A stretch of 64,000 nt of DNA from Rugamonas fusca (lineage in GTDB: Bacteria > Pseudomonadota > Gammaproteobacteria > Burkholderiales > Burkholderiaceae_D): assembly GCF_014042365.1 (NCBI RefSeq), contig NZ_JACEZS010000006.1:124001-188000 (forward strand). The letters run 5' to 3'. Position 1 is the first letter of the stretch, and every line of letters starts with the position of its first letter. Shown here in pieces: positions 44,350 through 54,439 of this stretch. The notes beneath the pieces were generated by a model, which searched no databases, was not told where the DNA came from, and saw nothing but the letters and a program-made list of their open reading frames with translations. The position numbers and the translations under genes are program-made.

Positions 44350-46092
44350 TCAGAATTCTTCCCAGTCCTGGTCGCCGCCGACGGTGGCCGCTTTGCGCGC
44401 GCTGGCCTTGGCCGGGGCGGGCGCAGGCACGGTGGCCAGGCGCCGGGGCGCCGCTGCCGCGACGCGCGCCGGGGCTGCCGGTGCTTTTTGCGCCGCCACC
44501 TTCACGGCGGGGGCGTGCGCCGGCGGCGCCAGCATGGCTTCGTTGCCCAGCTTGAATGAGGCGGCCACTTCGGCCAGCCGCGCCGCCTGCTCCTGCATGC
44601 TGGCCGCCGCTGCTGCCGCTTGTTCCACCAGCGCCGCGTTCTGCTGGGTCACGTTGTCCATCTGCGTGATGGCCGTGTTGACCTGGTCGATGCCCGCGCT
44701 TTGCTCGCTGCTGGCCGAGGTGATCTCGGCCATGATGCCGGTCACGCGCTTGACGCTGGCCACCACTTCCTGCATGGTGCTGCCGGCCTGCTGCACCAGG
44801 CGCGCGCCCTGGTCCACCTGTTCCACCGAGTCGTTGATCAGGGCCTTGATTTCCTTGGCCGCGCCGGCGCTGCGCTGGGCCAGGTTGCGCACTTCCGTCG
44901 CCACCACGGCGAAGCCGCGTCCCTGTTCGCCGGCGCGCGCCGCTTCCACGGCCGCGTTCAGGGCCAGGATGTTGGTCTGGAAGGCGATGCCGTCGATCAC
45001 GCCGATGATGTCCACGATCTTCTTGGCCGACGCGTCGATGGACCCCATGGTGTCGACCACCTGGCCGACGATGGCGCCGCCTCTTTCCGCCACGTCCGAC
45101 GCCGCCTTCGCCAGCACGTTGGCCTGGCGCGCGTTCTCGGCGTTCTGGCGCACGGTGGAGGTCAGTTCCTCCATCGAGGACGCCGTCTCCTCCAGCGAGC
45201 CGGCTTGCTGCTCCGTGCGCGAGGACAGGTCCTGGTTGCCGGCCGCGATCTGGGTCGAGGCGGTGGCGATGGTGTGGGTGCCTTGCTGCACCTGGCTGAC
45301 CACGTGGCGCAGCGCGTCGTTCATGCCGTGCAGGGCTTTCATCAAGTCGCCGATTTCGTCGCGTGAGGTTTCGGCCTCAAATTTGGTGGTCAGGTCGCCC
45401 GTGGCGACGGTGCTGGCCACGCTCACCGCCGATTGCAGCGGCGCCGTGATGCTGCGCGAGATCACCCACGCGGCCAGGCTGCCGACCACGATCAGCAGCA
45501 CCGACAATATCGTTTGCAGCAGCGTGCCCCGGTCGTTGGCCGCCTCGATCGCCAGCGCCGTGTCGTCTATGGCCTTGCGCTGGTAGGCCAGCAGCGCCTT
45601 GACCTTGTTCTGGTAGGCTGTGGCGGCCGGCGTGAACACTTGCTGGTACAGGCGCTCCGCTTCGGCCGCGTCGCCTTTCTTGCGGGCCGCCATCACGGCG
45701 TTCTTCGATGACTGGTAGGCGTTGCGCAGCGAGATGGCCTGGTCGTACAAGGCCTTTTCTTCCGGTGTAACGAGCAGTTCCTTGATGCTGGCCAGCAGCG
45801 CGCTGCCCTGCTTGACGCTGTCGGCGATCACGTCGGCGAAGGTGACGGACAAGGTCTCGTCCGTGCTGCGGGCGATCAGCGCCGTGCGGGCGATGGCCGA
45901 GTAGATCAGCACATACCAGTCCGACACGATGCGTTCCTTGGCCAGCGGCTTGGCCATCATCAGCTTGGTCGCCTCGGCGTTGGCGCGGGCGTCCACCAGC
46001 GCGACCGAGGTGGCGAACACGGACATCAACAACACGGCTGCGAAGCCGATCGAGAGGCGGGTGCGGATACGCAGGTGGGACAGGAATTTCAT
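44350..46092 (-). CDS. Methyl-accepting chemotaxis protein with C-terminal CheR-tether pentapeptide
   Basis: A 580-residue chemoreceptor. Membrane segments at about 13-33 and 190-213 flank a four-helix periplasmic domain of about 155 residues. A HAMP domain (about 214-265) and the signalling hairpin follow, the tip reading [30 protein letters not shown] in its usual place. A Pro/Ala/Lys-rich flexible tail ends in DWEEF, the xWxxF pentapeptide that recruits CheR and CheB. GGAG lies before ATG 46092. The ligand is unknown. Confidence 0.95.
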   Translation of the reverse strand: MKFLSHLRIRTRLSIGFAAVLLMSVFATSVALVDARANAEATKLMMAKPLAKERIVSDWYVLIYSAIARTALIARSTDETLSVTFADVIADSVKQGSALLASIKELLVTPEEKALYDQAISLRNAYQSSKNAVMAARKKGDAAEAERLYQQVFTPAATAYQNKVKALLAYQRKAIDDTALAIEAANDRGTLLQTILSVLLIVVGSLAAWVISRSITAPLQSAVSVASTVATGDLTTKFEAETSRDEIGDLMKALHGMNDALRHVVSQVQQGTHTIATASTQIAAGNQDLSSRTEQQAGSLEETASSMEELTSTVRQNAENARQANVLAKAASDVAERGGAIVGQVVDTMGSIDASAKKIVDIIGVIDGIAFQTNILALNAAVEAARAGEQGRGFAVVATEVRNLAQRSAGAAKEIKALINDSVEQVDQGARLVQQAGSTMQEVVASVKRVTGIMAEITSASSEQSAGIDQVNTAITQMDNVTQQNAALVEQAAAAAASMQEQAARLAEVAASFKLGNEAMLAPPAHAPAVKVAAQKAPAAPARVAAAAPRRLATVPAPAPAKASARKAATVGGDQDWEEF

Positions 46093-46250
46093 GGCGAATC
46101 TCCCTGAAAAGCCGGCCAGCCACGGGGGATTTTGGGGGCGGCGGCGCTGTTAGTATGCGCTCAAGCGTCGCCTTCCGGCATGAAATTTTCGGTCGTGTTT
46201 GTTGCTTTTTTGAAACAATATTTCATTGCGAAAGGACAGCGGGGCCGTCC

Positions 46251-47324
46251 TCAGAATGCCAGCGCCTGCCGCAAGTCGGGCCGTTCGCTCCAGCGCGCCA
46301 GCGCCTCGGCCATGCGTTCGCTTTCGGCGATGGCACGGCTCCAGTCCCGCGTGCGGGCCGCGTGGTCCTGGCCGTAGAACTTGAAGTCGCGCCGGTCCGG
46401 CAGTTTGCCGTTGGGGAGGCTGGCCACGAAGTCGGGGGAGGGCGAGACCAGGATCACGTTGTCCAGCGCGGCGTCGCGCGCGCGGCGCCACGGCATGGAT
46501 TTATCGAGCCAGCCGGGCACGATGTGGTCGGCGAAGTGCGGGTACAGCACCAGGCCGGGATCGCGCTGGTAGGGCAGGTGCAGGTGGTAGTCGATCAGGC
46601 CGCCGTCCCAGTAGTTGCCGTCCGGCGCGCCGGCGATGCCCGACACGGCTTGCAGCACCAGCGGAATGGAACCGGAGGCCAGCAGCGCGTCGCGCAGGTT
46701 GGCGTCGGACAGGCCGACGAAGTGGCCCGCGAAGGCGTCGAAGGGCTGGCGCAACCAGTGCGCCTCGTCGCGCCCGTCGTGAAACACCACACGTTCCATG
46801 GATGCGGCCAGACGATTGCGCGAGAGCGCGTTGCTGGCGGCGGCGCGCAGGAAGCCGGCCATTTCGCGCCAGCGTACCCCGCCCGTTGCCGCCAGCGGCC
46901 CCGTGCCGCGCACGGTGAGCACGGCCAGCCGGTGGCCGGGGTGGCTCAGCACTTCGGCGCCGCGCCCGTCCAGCACTTCATCGAGCAGCGCGCGGCAGGT
47001 GCGGCTGACGTAGGCCGCATCCACCTTGGCCGGGTAGCGCTGCGCCGCGTACAGGCGGGCCAGCCGGCGCTGCGCGGCCACGGGATCGTGGAACGCGGCG
47101 GCGGCCATGCGCCAGGCGCCGATCGAGGCGCCCACCAGCGCGCGCTGGCGCGGGGCCTGCGGCAGCCAGGAACCGAACAGCCAGCAGTCGATGCCGTTCA
47201 GGATCAGGCCCTTGGGGCCGCCGGCCGCGGCGGGGATGATGGCCACGTCTTCCGGCCGCAGGCCATCGGCGGCGATGCGCTCGCGCGCGCGCCGGCCCAG
47301 GCGGATGGTGATCGGTGACGTCAT
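46251..47324 (-). CDS. Patatin-like phospholipase
   Basis: A 357-residue serine acyl hydrolase of the patatin family. The oxyanion-hole motif AAAGGPKGLILNG (about 32-44), the nucleophile motif GASIGAW (Ser67) and the DGG dyad motif (YWDGGLIDYH, near 240) are all present, so it should be active. No signal peptide is seen. It follows the RND efflux operon on the same strand, 14 bases from the outer-membrane channel's stop, and may be co-transcribed. Confidence 0.88.
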   Translation of the reverse strand: MTSPITIRLGRRARERIAADGLRPEDVAIIPAAAGGPKGLILNGIDCWLFGSWLPQAPRQRALVGASIGAWRMAAAAFHDPVAAQRRLARLYAAQRYPAKVDAAYVSRTCRALLDEVLDGRGAEVLSHPGHRLAVLTVRGTGPLAATGGVRWREMAGFLRAAASNALSRNRLAASMERVVFHDGRDEAHWLRQPFDAFAGHFVGLSDANLRDALLASGSIPLVLQAVSGIAGAPDGNYWDGGLIDYHLHLPYQRDPGLVLYPHFADHIVPGWLDKSMPWRRARDAALDNVILVSPSPDFVASLPNGKLPDRRDFKFYGQDHAARTRDWSRAIAESERMAEALARWSERPDLRQALAF

Positions 47325-47337
47325 GCGGTCTTTACAC

Positions 47338-48807
47338 TCACTTCAAGCCGCCGCCCAGCGCCCGGTACAGGTCGATGGCGCTGGTGGTACGCAGCAGGCG
47401 CGCCTGCACCAGCGACTGCTGGCTGGCGAACAGTTCGCGCTGGGCGTCGAGCACGTCGAGCGAACTGGCCACGCCGTTGGCGAAGCGCAGTTCCAGCAAC
47501 CGCAGGCGGTCGGCCTGGGCGTCCTGGATGGCGCGCTGCGCCGTCACCTGGTCGCCCAGGTAGCTGCGCGCGGCCAGCGCGTCGGCCACTTCGCGGAAGG
47601 CGACCTGGATGGTCTTCTCGTAGTCGGCCACCGCCAGGTTCTTGCGTACTTCGCTCAAGTTCAGGTTGGCGCGGTTGCGGCCCGCGTCGAAGATGGGCAG
47701 TACCAGTTGCGGCGCGAACGACCAGCTGCCGGAACCGCTGCCGAACAGGCCGCCCAGCGTGGGGCTGCTGCTGCCCACGGCCGCCGTCAGGCTCACGCGC
47801 GGGAAGAAGGCGGCCCGCGCGGCGCCGATGTTGGCGTTGGCGGACTTGAGGCGCTGCTCGGCGGCGCGGATGTCGGGGCGGCGCGTGAGCAGGTCAGATG
47901 GCAGGCCGGCCGGCAGGGCGCTCATGGCGTCGATCTGGGCGTCGCTGGCCAGGGCGCTGCCGCTGGCACTGCCGCCGGCGCCGGCATTGCCGGCAGCATT
48001 GGCCGGCGTAGCGGCTGGTGCCGGGGCGGGCGGTTGGCCCACCAGCAGCGTCAGCGCGTTCTCCGCCTGCGCGCGCTGGCGCGCCAGGGTGAGCGCGGCC
48101 GCGCGGGCCGTCTCCATCAGCGTTTCGTTGGTGCGCAAATCGAGCAGCGACGAGGCGCCCACGTTGGCGCGCTGGCGCGTCAGGTCGTAGGTACGCTGGC
48201 GGGTCTCGAAGCTTTGCTGGGCCAGCGCGTACTGCTCGGCGTAGGCACGCTCCGTGTAATAGGCCTTGGCCACGTCGGCCACCAGGCCGATTTGCGCCGC
48301 CTGGCGCGCTTCGTCCGTGGCCAGGTAGGCCGCCAGCGCCGCGTCGTTCAGGCTTTTCACGCGGCCGAAGAAGTCCAGCTCGAAGGCCGGCATGGACAGG
48401 CCCGCGTCGTAGCGCTTGCCGATGGTGCTATGGCCACTGGAGGTGAGGAAGGCGGGCGTCTTGGCGCGCGTGTCGGCCACGCTGGCGTTCACGTTGGGCA
48501 GCCGGTCGGCGGACTGGATGTCGTACTGGGCCCGCGCTTCCTCCATGCGCAGCGCGGCCGTACGCAGGTCGCGGTTGTGTTCCAGCGCGGTGGCGATCAG
48601 CTGCTGAAGGCGGACATCCGCGAAGTAGTCGCGCCAGCCCGTGTCGGCGGCGGCTTTGCCATTGGCGGCGCTGTCGGCGGCCGACGCTTCGGGCCAGGTG
48701 GCGGCCACCGGCGCGGCCGGGGTCTGCAAGGTGGGCGCCAGCGAGCAGGCCGACAACAGGCCGGCCGCCATCAGCGCGGTCAACAGGGTGTGGCCGGGCT
48801 TAGTCAT
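47338..48807 (-). CDS. RND efflux outer-membrane channel lipoprotein (OprM/NodT family)
   Basis: The TolC-like outer-membrane exit duct of a tripartite pump. The 489-residue product has a lipoprotein signal with lipobox LLSAC at about 17-21, the repeated OEP domains and the family motifs TRRPDIRAAEQRLKSANANIGAARAAFFP (in the usual place) and RGDQVTAQRA-like repeats. A Pro/Ala/Gly-rich loop lies near residues 265-290. ATG 48807, with GGAG upstream, overlaps the end of the pump gene by 8 bases. Confidence 0.93.
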   Translation of the reverse strand: MTKPGHTLLTALMAAGLLSACSLAPTLQTPAAPVAATWPEASAADSAANGKAAADTGWRDYFADVRLQQLIATALEHNRDLRTAALRMEEARAQYDIQSADRLPNVNASVADTRAKTPAFLTSSGHSTIGKRYDAGLSMPAFELDFFGRVKSLNDAALAAYLATDEARQAAQIGLVADVAKAYYTERAYAEQYALAQQSFETRQRTYDLTRQRANVGASSLLDLRTNETLMETARAAALTLARQRAQAENALTLLVGQPPAPAPAATPANAAGNAGAGGSASGSALASDAQIDAMSALPAGLPSDLLTRRPDIRAAEQRLKSANANIGAARAAFFPRVSLTAAVGSSSPTLGGLFGSGSGSWSFAPQLVLPIFDAGRNRANLNLSEVRKNLAVADYEKTIQVAFREVADALAARSYLGDQVTAQRAIQDAQADRLRLLELRFANGVASSLDVLDAQRELFASQQSLVQARLLRTTSAIDLYRALGGGLK

Positions 48808-51800
48808 GTTTTTTCTCCACAGGCAGGTCCAGTTCATGTGCGGCCAGGCGGCGCTGGCGTTCGCTGCCCTTGAATATGCGGCGGATCACGACGAAGAACA
48901 CGGGCACCAGGAACACGGCCAGCACGGTGGCCGTGATCATGCCGCCCATCACGCCGGTGCCGATGGCGCGCTGGCTGGCCGAACCGGCGCCGCTGGCCAC
49001 CACCAGCGGCAGCACCCCGAGGATGAAGGCCAGCGAGGTCATGATGATGGGGCGGAAGCGCAGGTGCACCGCTTCCAGCGTCGATTCGATCAGGCCCTTG
49101 CCTTGCGCCTGCAAGTCCTTGGCGAACTCGATGATCAGGATCGCGTTCTTGGCCGACAGGCCGATGATGGCGATCAGGCCGACCTTGAAGTAGACGTCGT
49201 TGGGCAGGCCGCGCAAGGTGGCGCCCAACAGCGCGCCCAGCACGCCCAGCGGCACCACCAGCAGCACGGCGACCGGGATCGATTCGCTTTCATACAGCGC
49301 GGCCAGCACCAGGAAGGCCGCCAGCAGCGACAGCGCGAACAGGGCAGGGGCCTGCGAGCCGGAGGTCTTTTCTTCCAGCGACTGGCCGGTCCACTCGATG
49401 CCAAAGCCGGGCGGCAGTTGTTCGGCCAGCCGTTCCAGTTCGGCCATGGCTTCGCCGGTGGAGCGGCCAGGGGCCGCGTCGCCGGTCAGCTTGATGGCGG
49501 GGTAGCCGTTGTAGCGCACCAGTTGCACGGGACCGTTGATCCAGTGCGAGCGGGCGAACGAGGCGAACGGCACCATGGCGCCGCTGGCGCTGCGCACGTT
49601 GAGCTTCATCAGGTCTTCCGGCTGCAGGCGCTGCGGCGCGTCGGCCTGCACGATCACGCGCTGCTGGCGGCCGGCGCTGGCGAAGTCGTTCACGTAGGAC
49701 GAGCCGAGCGAGATCGACAACATGCTGTTGATGTCGGCGAAGGCCACGCCCAGCGCGTTGGCTTTTTCGCGGTCGATGTCCAGTTGCAGTTGCGGCGCGT
49801 CTTCCAGGCCTTCGGGGCGCACGCCTTTCAGCACCTTGCTCTTGCCGGCCAGTTCCAGCAACTGGTTGCGGGCGGCCAGCAGGGCGGCGTGGCCCTGGCC
49901 GCTGCGGTCCTGCAGGCGTGCCGTGATGCCGGTGGCGTTACCGAGTTCGCGGATGGGCGGAGGGCTGAGCGGGAACACGATGGCGTCCGAAATGCCGGAC
50001 AGGGCGCCGAACGCGCGTTGCGCGATGGCGGTGGCCGACTGGTCGGGCCCCCGTTCGCTCCAGTCCTTGAGCGGCACGAACACCAAACCGGCGTTCTGGC
50101 CATTGCCCGAGAAGCTGAAGCCGGCCACCGCGATGGTGCGCGCCACGCCGGGCTGCTGGCGGAAGTAGGCGTCCACCTTGGCCAGCACGGCGGCCGTGCG
50201 GCTGGTGGAGGCGCCGGCCGGCAGCTGTACGTTGGTGATCAGATAGCCCTGGTCCTCATTGGGCAGGAACGACGAAGGCAGGCGCGCGTACAGCCAGCCC
50301 ACCACGCCCAGGATCAGCGCGAAGATCACGAGATAGCGGCCGGTGCGCGTCAGGATTTTCGCGATCATGCCCTGGTAGCCGGTGGCGGTGACGGCGAAGC
50401 GGCGGTTGAACCAGCCGAAGAAGCCGCGCTTTTCGTGGTGATGGCCCGCTTCCACCGGCTGCAGGATGGTGGCGCACAGGGCTGGCGTGAGCGACAGCGC
50501 CATCAGCGCCGAGAACACCATGGCCGACACCATCGACAGCGAGAACTGGCGGTAGATGGCGCCCACGGCGCCGCCGAAGAAGGCCATCGGGATGAACACG
50601 GCGATCAGCACCAGCGTGATGCCGATGATGGCGCCGGTGATCTGGCTCATGGCCTTGCGGGTGGCGTCGCGCGGCGACAGGCCTTCCTCGCTCATGATGC
50701 GCTCGACGTTCTCCACCACGACGATGGCGTCGTCCACCAGGATACCGATCGCCAGCACCATGCCGAACATGGTGAGCACGTTGATCGAGAAGCCGAACAC
50801 CTGCATGGTGGCGAAGGTGCCCATCAACGCCACCGGCACGACGATGGTGGGGATCAGCGTGTAGCGTATGTTTTGCAGGAACAGATACATCACGAGGAAC
50901 ACCAGTATCACCGCTTCCAGCAGGGTCTTCACCACTTCCTCGATGGAGATCTTGACGAACAGCGAGGTGTCATAAGGCACCGTGTACTTCACGCCGGGTG
51001 GGAAGTATTTGGCCAGCTGGTCCATCTTGTTGCGCACGGCCGTCGCCGTTTGCAGCGCGTTACCGGACAGGGACAGCTGCACGCCGATGGCGGAGAACGG
51101 CGCGCCGTTCAGGCGCGCGTTGATGCTGTAGCTGGCGCCGCCCATCTCGATGCGGGCCACGTCCGACAACCGCACCAGCGAGCCGTTGGGATTGGCGCGC
51201 AGGACGATGCGGCCGAATTCGTCCGTCGAGGACAACTGGCCGGTGACGACGATGGGGGCCGAATACGTCTGCCGCGCGGGGCTGGGCAAGTCGCCCAGCG
51301 TGCCGGAGGCCACCTGCGCGTTCTGGGCCTTGATGGCGGCCGTCACGTCGGCCATGGTCATCTTCAGGCCCACCAGCTTGGCCGGGTCGATCCAGATGCG
51401 CATGGCGCGCTCGGTGCCGAACAACTGGGCCTGGCCCACGCCGGGAATGCGCTTGATCTCGTTGACGACGTTGCGGGCCAGGTAGTCGCCCAGCGCGGTC
51501 GGATCGAGCTTGCCGTCGGTGGAGGACAGGCCGACGAACATCAGGATGTTGGAGCGCGCCTTGTTGACCTGCACGCCCTGCTGGGTGACGGCGGCCGGCA
51601 GGCGCGACTCGACCCGCTTGATGCGGTTCTGCACGTCCACCGCCGCCAGGTCCGGATTGGTGCCCGGCTGGAAGGTGACGGTGATGGTGACGGCGCCGTT
51701 GGCTTCGCTCTGGGACTCGACGTACTGCAAGCCGTCGGCGCCGTTCATTTCCTGCTCGATCACGCTGGTGACGGCGTCGTCCAGCACCTGCGCCGTGGCG

Positions 51801-51952
51801 CCGGGGTAGTTGGCCGTGATGACGATGGACGGCGGGGCGATGGTCGGATACTGGGCCACCGGCAGCTTGGTGATGGCCAGCGCGCCGCCCAGCAGGATGA
51901 ACAGCGCGATCACCCACGCGAAAACGGGGCGATCGATGAAGAACTTAGGCAT
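48800..51952 (-). CDS. RND multidrug efflux pump, inner-membrane transporter (HAE1/AcrB family)
   Basis: A proton-driven drug exporter of 1,050 residues, the normal length for the family. It starts MPKFFIDRPVFAWVIALFIL and contains two sets of membrane segments and porter domains. The proton-relay Asp pair lies in GILVDDAIVVVENVERIM (about 400-417), and a matching GLSAKNAILIIEFAKDLQ is in the second half. It lies between the adaptor gene (15 bases) and the channel gene (overlap). No local TetR-type regulator is seen. Substrates cannot be deduced. Confidence 0.96.
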   Translation of the reverse strand: MPKFFIDRPVFAWVIALFILLGGALAITKLPVAQYPTIAPPSIVITANYPGATAQVLDDAVTSVIEQEMNGADGLQYVESQSEANGAVTITVTFQPGTNPDLAAVDVQNRIKRVESRLPAAVTQQGVQVNKARSNILMFVGLSSTDGKLDPTALGDYLARNVVNEIKRIPGVGQAQLFGTERAMRIWIDPAKLVGLKMTMADVTAAIKAQNAQVASGTLGDLPSPARQTYSAPIVVTGQLSSTDEFGRIVLRANPNGSLVRLSDVARIEMGGASYSINARLNGAPFSAIGVQLSLSGNALQTATAVRNKMDQLAKYFPPGVKYTVPYDTSLFVKISIEEVVKTLLEAVILVFLVMYLFLQNIRYTLIPTIVVPVALMGTFATMQVFGFSINVLTMFGMVLAIGILVDDAIVVVENVERIMSEEGLSPRDATRKAMSQITGAIIGITLVLIAVFIPMAFFGGAVGAIYRQFSLSMVSAMVFSALMALSLTPALCATILQPVEAGHHHEKRGFFGWFNRRFAVTATGYQGMIAKILTRTGRYLVIFALILGVVGWLYARLPSSFLPNEDQGYLITNVQLPAGASTSRTAAVLAKVDAYFRQQPGVARTIAVAGFSFSGNGQNAGLVFVPLKDWSERGPDQSATAIAQRAFGALSGISDAIVFPLSPPPIRELGNATGITARLQDRSGQGHAALLAARNQLLELAGKSKVLKGVRPEGLEDAPQLQLDIDREKANALGVAFADINSMLSISLGSSYVNDFASAGRQQRVIVQADAPQRLQPEDLMKLNVRSASGAMVPFASFARSHWINGPVQLVRYNGYPAIKLTGDAAPGRSTGEAMAELERLAEQLPPGFGIEWTGQSLEEKTSGSQAPALFALSLLAAFLVLAALYESESIPVAVLLVVPLGVLGALLGATLRGLPNDVYFKVGLIAIIGLSAKNAILIIEFAKDLQAQGKGLIESTLEAVHLRFRPIIMTSLAFILGVLPLVVASGAGSASQRAIGTGVMGGMITATVLAVFLVPVFFVVIRRIFKGSERQRRLAAHELDLPVEKKHD

Positions 51953-51967
51953 CTGTGCTCCCCGCGC

Positions 51968-53179
51968 TTATTTGGCTGTGGCCGGCGCGGCGCCAGCCGG
52001 AGCGGAGGCCGAAGCCGAAGCCGAAGCCGAAGCTGAAGCGGGCCCGGTCCACGGCTGCGGCTTGACCTGCGCGCCCGGCTTGGCCTTCTGGAAGCCTTCC
52101 ACGATGATGCGTTCACCGCCTTTCAGGCCGGCGCTGATCACCCAGTCCTGGCCCTGGGCGTTGTCGGCCACCACGGGCTGCGATTGCACCTTGTTGTCCT
52201 CGCCCACCACCAGCACGGAGGCGCCTTCCGGTCCGCGCACCACGGCCTGCTGCGGCACGGTGATGGCGGCCTCGCGCACGCCTTGCTCCAGGCGCGCGCG
52301 CACGTACATGCCCGGCAGCAGGGTGTGCTGGGGATTCGGGAACTCGGCCCGCATCGACACGGCGCCCGTGCTTTCATCGACCGACACGTCCGAGAACAGC
52401 AGCTTGCCCGGCAGCGGATAGGTCTGGCCATCCTCCGTCACCAGCGTGACCTTGGCCTGGCCCTTGCCGGCGCTGGTCAGTTTGCCGCTGGCCAGCGCGC
52501 GCTGCAATTTCAGCAGCTCGGTGGACGACTGGGTGATGGTGACGTAGATCGGATCGATCTGCTGCACGGTAGCCATGGGCGTCGCTTCGCCCTGGCCCAC
52601 CAGCGCGCCTTCCGTCACCAGCGCGCGGCTGGCGCGGCCGGAGATGGGGGCGGTGACGGTGGCGTAACCGAGCGTGAGGCTGGCGTTCTGGCGCGCGGCC
52701 CGTGCCGTGGCCACGTCGGCGCTGGCCTGCTTCTGGGCCGTGACGGCGTCGTCGTATTCCTGCTGGCTCACGGCTTGGGCGGCCAGCAGCGGCTTGTAGC
52801 GCTTCACTTTCAGGTCGGCCTGGGCCAGGTTCGCTTCGGCCTTGGAGACGGCCGCCTGGGCGCTGTCGTAGGAAGCCTGGAAGCTGGCCGGATCGATCCG
52901 GAACAGTACCTGTCCCGCCTTGACGTCGCTGCCTTCCGTGTAGACCCGCTGCAGCACGATGCCGGCCGTGCGCGCCCGTACCTGGGCCGTGCGCGACGCT
53001 TCCAGCCGGCCCGGCAGCTCGGTGCTCAGGGTAACGGCGGCGGGGGCGACGGTGATGGTGGCGACTGTGGGCGGCGGTGGCGGGCTGCCGTTGCCGGCGG
53101 CCTTGTCGCCGCAGGCGGCCAGCGTGGCCAGGGTCAGGAGGGAGAGGGCGACAGACGTGCAGCGCGGGACTGATCTCAT
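51968..53179 (-). CDS. RND efflux periplasmic adaptor lipoprotein (AcrA/MexA family)
   Basis: The membrane-fusion subunit that joins pump and channel. The 403-residue product has a lipoprotein signal (LATLAAC at about 15-21), a lipoyl-like part (VRARTAGIVLQRVYTEGSDVKAGQVLF), a helical hairpin (about 100-165), beta-barrel and proximal domains. The C terminus is a Ser-Ala repeat from a six-base DNA repeat at 52005-52040. ATG 53179 is preferred; upstream codons are unconserved. First gene of the operon. Confidence 0.95.
   Translation of the reverse strand: MRSVPRCTSVALSLLTLATLAACGDKAAGNGSPPPPPTVATITVAPAAVTLSTELPGRLEASRTAQVRARTAGIVLQRVYTEGSDVKAGQVLFRIDPASFQASYDSAQAAVSKAEANLAQADLKVKRYKPLLAAQAVSQQEYDDAVTAQKQASADVATARAARQNASLTLGYATVTAPISGRASRALVTEGALVGQGEATPMATVQQIDPIYVTITQSSTELLKLQRALASGKLTSAGKGQAKVTLVTEDGQTYPLPGKLLFSDVSVDESTGAVSMRAEFPNPQHTLLPGMYVRARLEQGVREAAITVPQQAVVRGPEGASVLVVGEDNKVQSQPVVADNAQGQDWVISAGLKGGERIIVEGFQKAKPGAQVKPQPWTGPASASASASASASAPAGAAPATAK
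52005..52040. repeat. Six-base tandem repeat in the adaptor gene
   Basis: Six consecutive hexamers close to GAAGCC (GAGGCC, GAAGCC three times, GAAGCT, GAAGCG). They encode the Ser-Ala run near the adaptor C terminus. Because the unit is a multiple of three, copy changes would alter tail length without a frameshift. Confidence 0.85.
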
Positions 53180-53304
53180 GGATGTCTCGTAAGTTGGAAT
53201 GGTTGGCTGTACTGGTCCCCGGCGCGTGATAGGGGCGGGGTGGGTTGCAGCATTGTAATACAGCAATTCGTGTAACGTTTTGTAGCCGACAACTTTGGAA
53301 ATGG

Positions 53305-53361
53305 CAGCGGGGACGGCACCCGCGCCCGGCATGTGCCGGGCCACGTGCGCCGTCCCCGCTG
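53305..53361. repeat. Nested GGGGAC-ended palindrome after tal
   Basis: Outer arms of 13 bases (53305-53317 and 53349-53361, exactly complementary) enclose an inner 7-base stem (53325-53331 with 53334-53340). The outer ends carry the GGGGAC/GTCCCC motif. It lies 24 bases beyond the tal stop, upstream of the efflux operon, and could end tal transcripts or insulate the operon. Confidence 0.7.
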
Positions 53362-53384
53362 GCGAGGAAGCTGGGCTGGGCCGA

Positions 53385-54320
53385 TCAGCGCATGCCGGAG
53401 ATGATCTGTTTCAGCTTGCCCGAGTCGGCGCAGAAGGCGCGGATGCCCTCGGCCAGTTTTTCCGTGGCCATGGCGTCTTCGTTGAGCATGAAGCGGAACG
53501 ATTTCTCGTCCAGCGACATCTTGCCCACGGCGGCGGCCGGCGCGGATTCGGCCGACAGCTTGCGCGTGACGGGAGCGTCGCTGCTGGCCAGTTGCTGCAG
53601 CAGGTCAGGGCTGATGGTGAGCAGGTCGCAGCCGGCCAGTTCCAGGATCTGGCCCGTGTTGCGGAAGCTGGCGCCCATCACCTCGGTCTGGTAACCGAAC
53701 TTGCGGTAGTAGTTGTAGATGCGCTTGACGGACTGCACGCCTGGATCCTCAGCCGGCGCGTACTCGATGCCGGTCGATTTCTTGTACCAGTCGTAGATGC
53801 GGCCCACGAACGGCGAAATGAGCTGGGCGCCCGCTTCCGCGCAGGCGATGGCCTGGCCCAGCGAGAACAGCAGCGTCATATTGCAGTGGATGCATTCCTT
53901 CTCCAGGATTTCCGCCGCGCGGATGCCTTCCCAGGTGGCGGCCATCTTGATCAGCACGCGCTCGCGGTCGAAGCCGGCCGTCTCGTACAGGTGGATCAGT
54001 TCACGGGCCTTGGCCACCGAGCCTTCCGTGTCGAACGACAGGCGGGCGTCGATCTCGGTCGAGACGCGGCCGGAGACGATCTTCAGGATTTCGCCGCCGA
54101 AGGCGATCAGCAGGTGGTCGATCACGTCGCCGGTGCTGGCGTTAGGGTTGTCGCGCACGGCCTTTTCCAGCAGTGGCTTGTATTCGTCCTTCTGCACCGC
54201 CTTCAGGATCAGCGACGGGTTGGTGGTGGCGTCGCGCGGGGTGTAGGCCTTCATCGACTGGAAATCGCCAGTGTCGGCGACGACGGTGGTGAATTGCTTG
54301 AGCTGTTCGAGTTGATTCAT
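53385..54320 (-). CDS. tal: Transaldolase
   Basis: Transfers dihydroxyacetone between sugar phosphates in the non-oxidative pentose phosphate pathway. The 311-residue product is a class I transaldolase: [15 protein letters not shown] near residues 30-45, the Schiff-base lysine in [15 protein letters not shown] (about 130) and [27 protein letters not shown] 54320 gives [20 protein letters not shown], the family start. It is alone between the efflux operon and a small ORF. Confidence 0.97.
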   Translation of the reverse strand: MNQLEQLKQFTTVVADTGDFQSMKAYTPRDATTNPSLILKAVQKDEYKPLLEKAVRDNPNASTGDVIDHLLIAFGGEILKIVSGRVSTEIDARLSFDTEGSVAKARELIHLYETAGFDRERVLIKMAATWEGIRAAEILEKECIHCNMTLLFSLGQAIACAEAGAQLISPFVGRIYDWYKKSTGIEYAPAEDPGVQSVKRIYNYYRKFGYQTEVMGASFRNTGQILELAGCDLLTISPDLLQQLASSDAPVTRKLSAESAPAAAVGKMSLDEKSFRFMLNEDAMATEKLAEGIRAFCADSGKLKQIISGMR

Positions 54321-54439
54321 GTGCGGTGCCAATAGAGGTAAGCGAAATTGCAAAGAGTATCTTAGCTTATTGTCCTCATGCTTGGTCAAATGATAAATAC
54401 GGAGCGCGTGATGTCACGCTCCGTGCCGTTGCGCGGCGC

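Noticed and set aside
48641-52036. A 1,131-codon plus-strand open frame opposite the RND genes.
   Set aside because: Antisense shadow of a high-GC gene; the minus strand carries the complete RND pump, and the plus-strand reading is His/Gln/Arg/Gly-rich nonsense.
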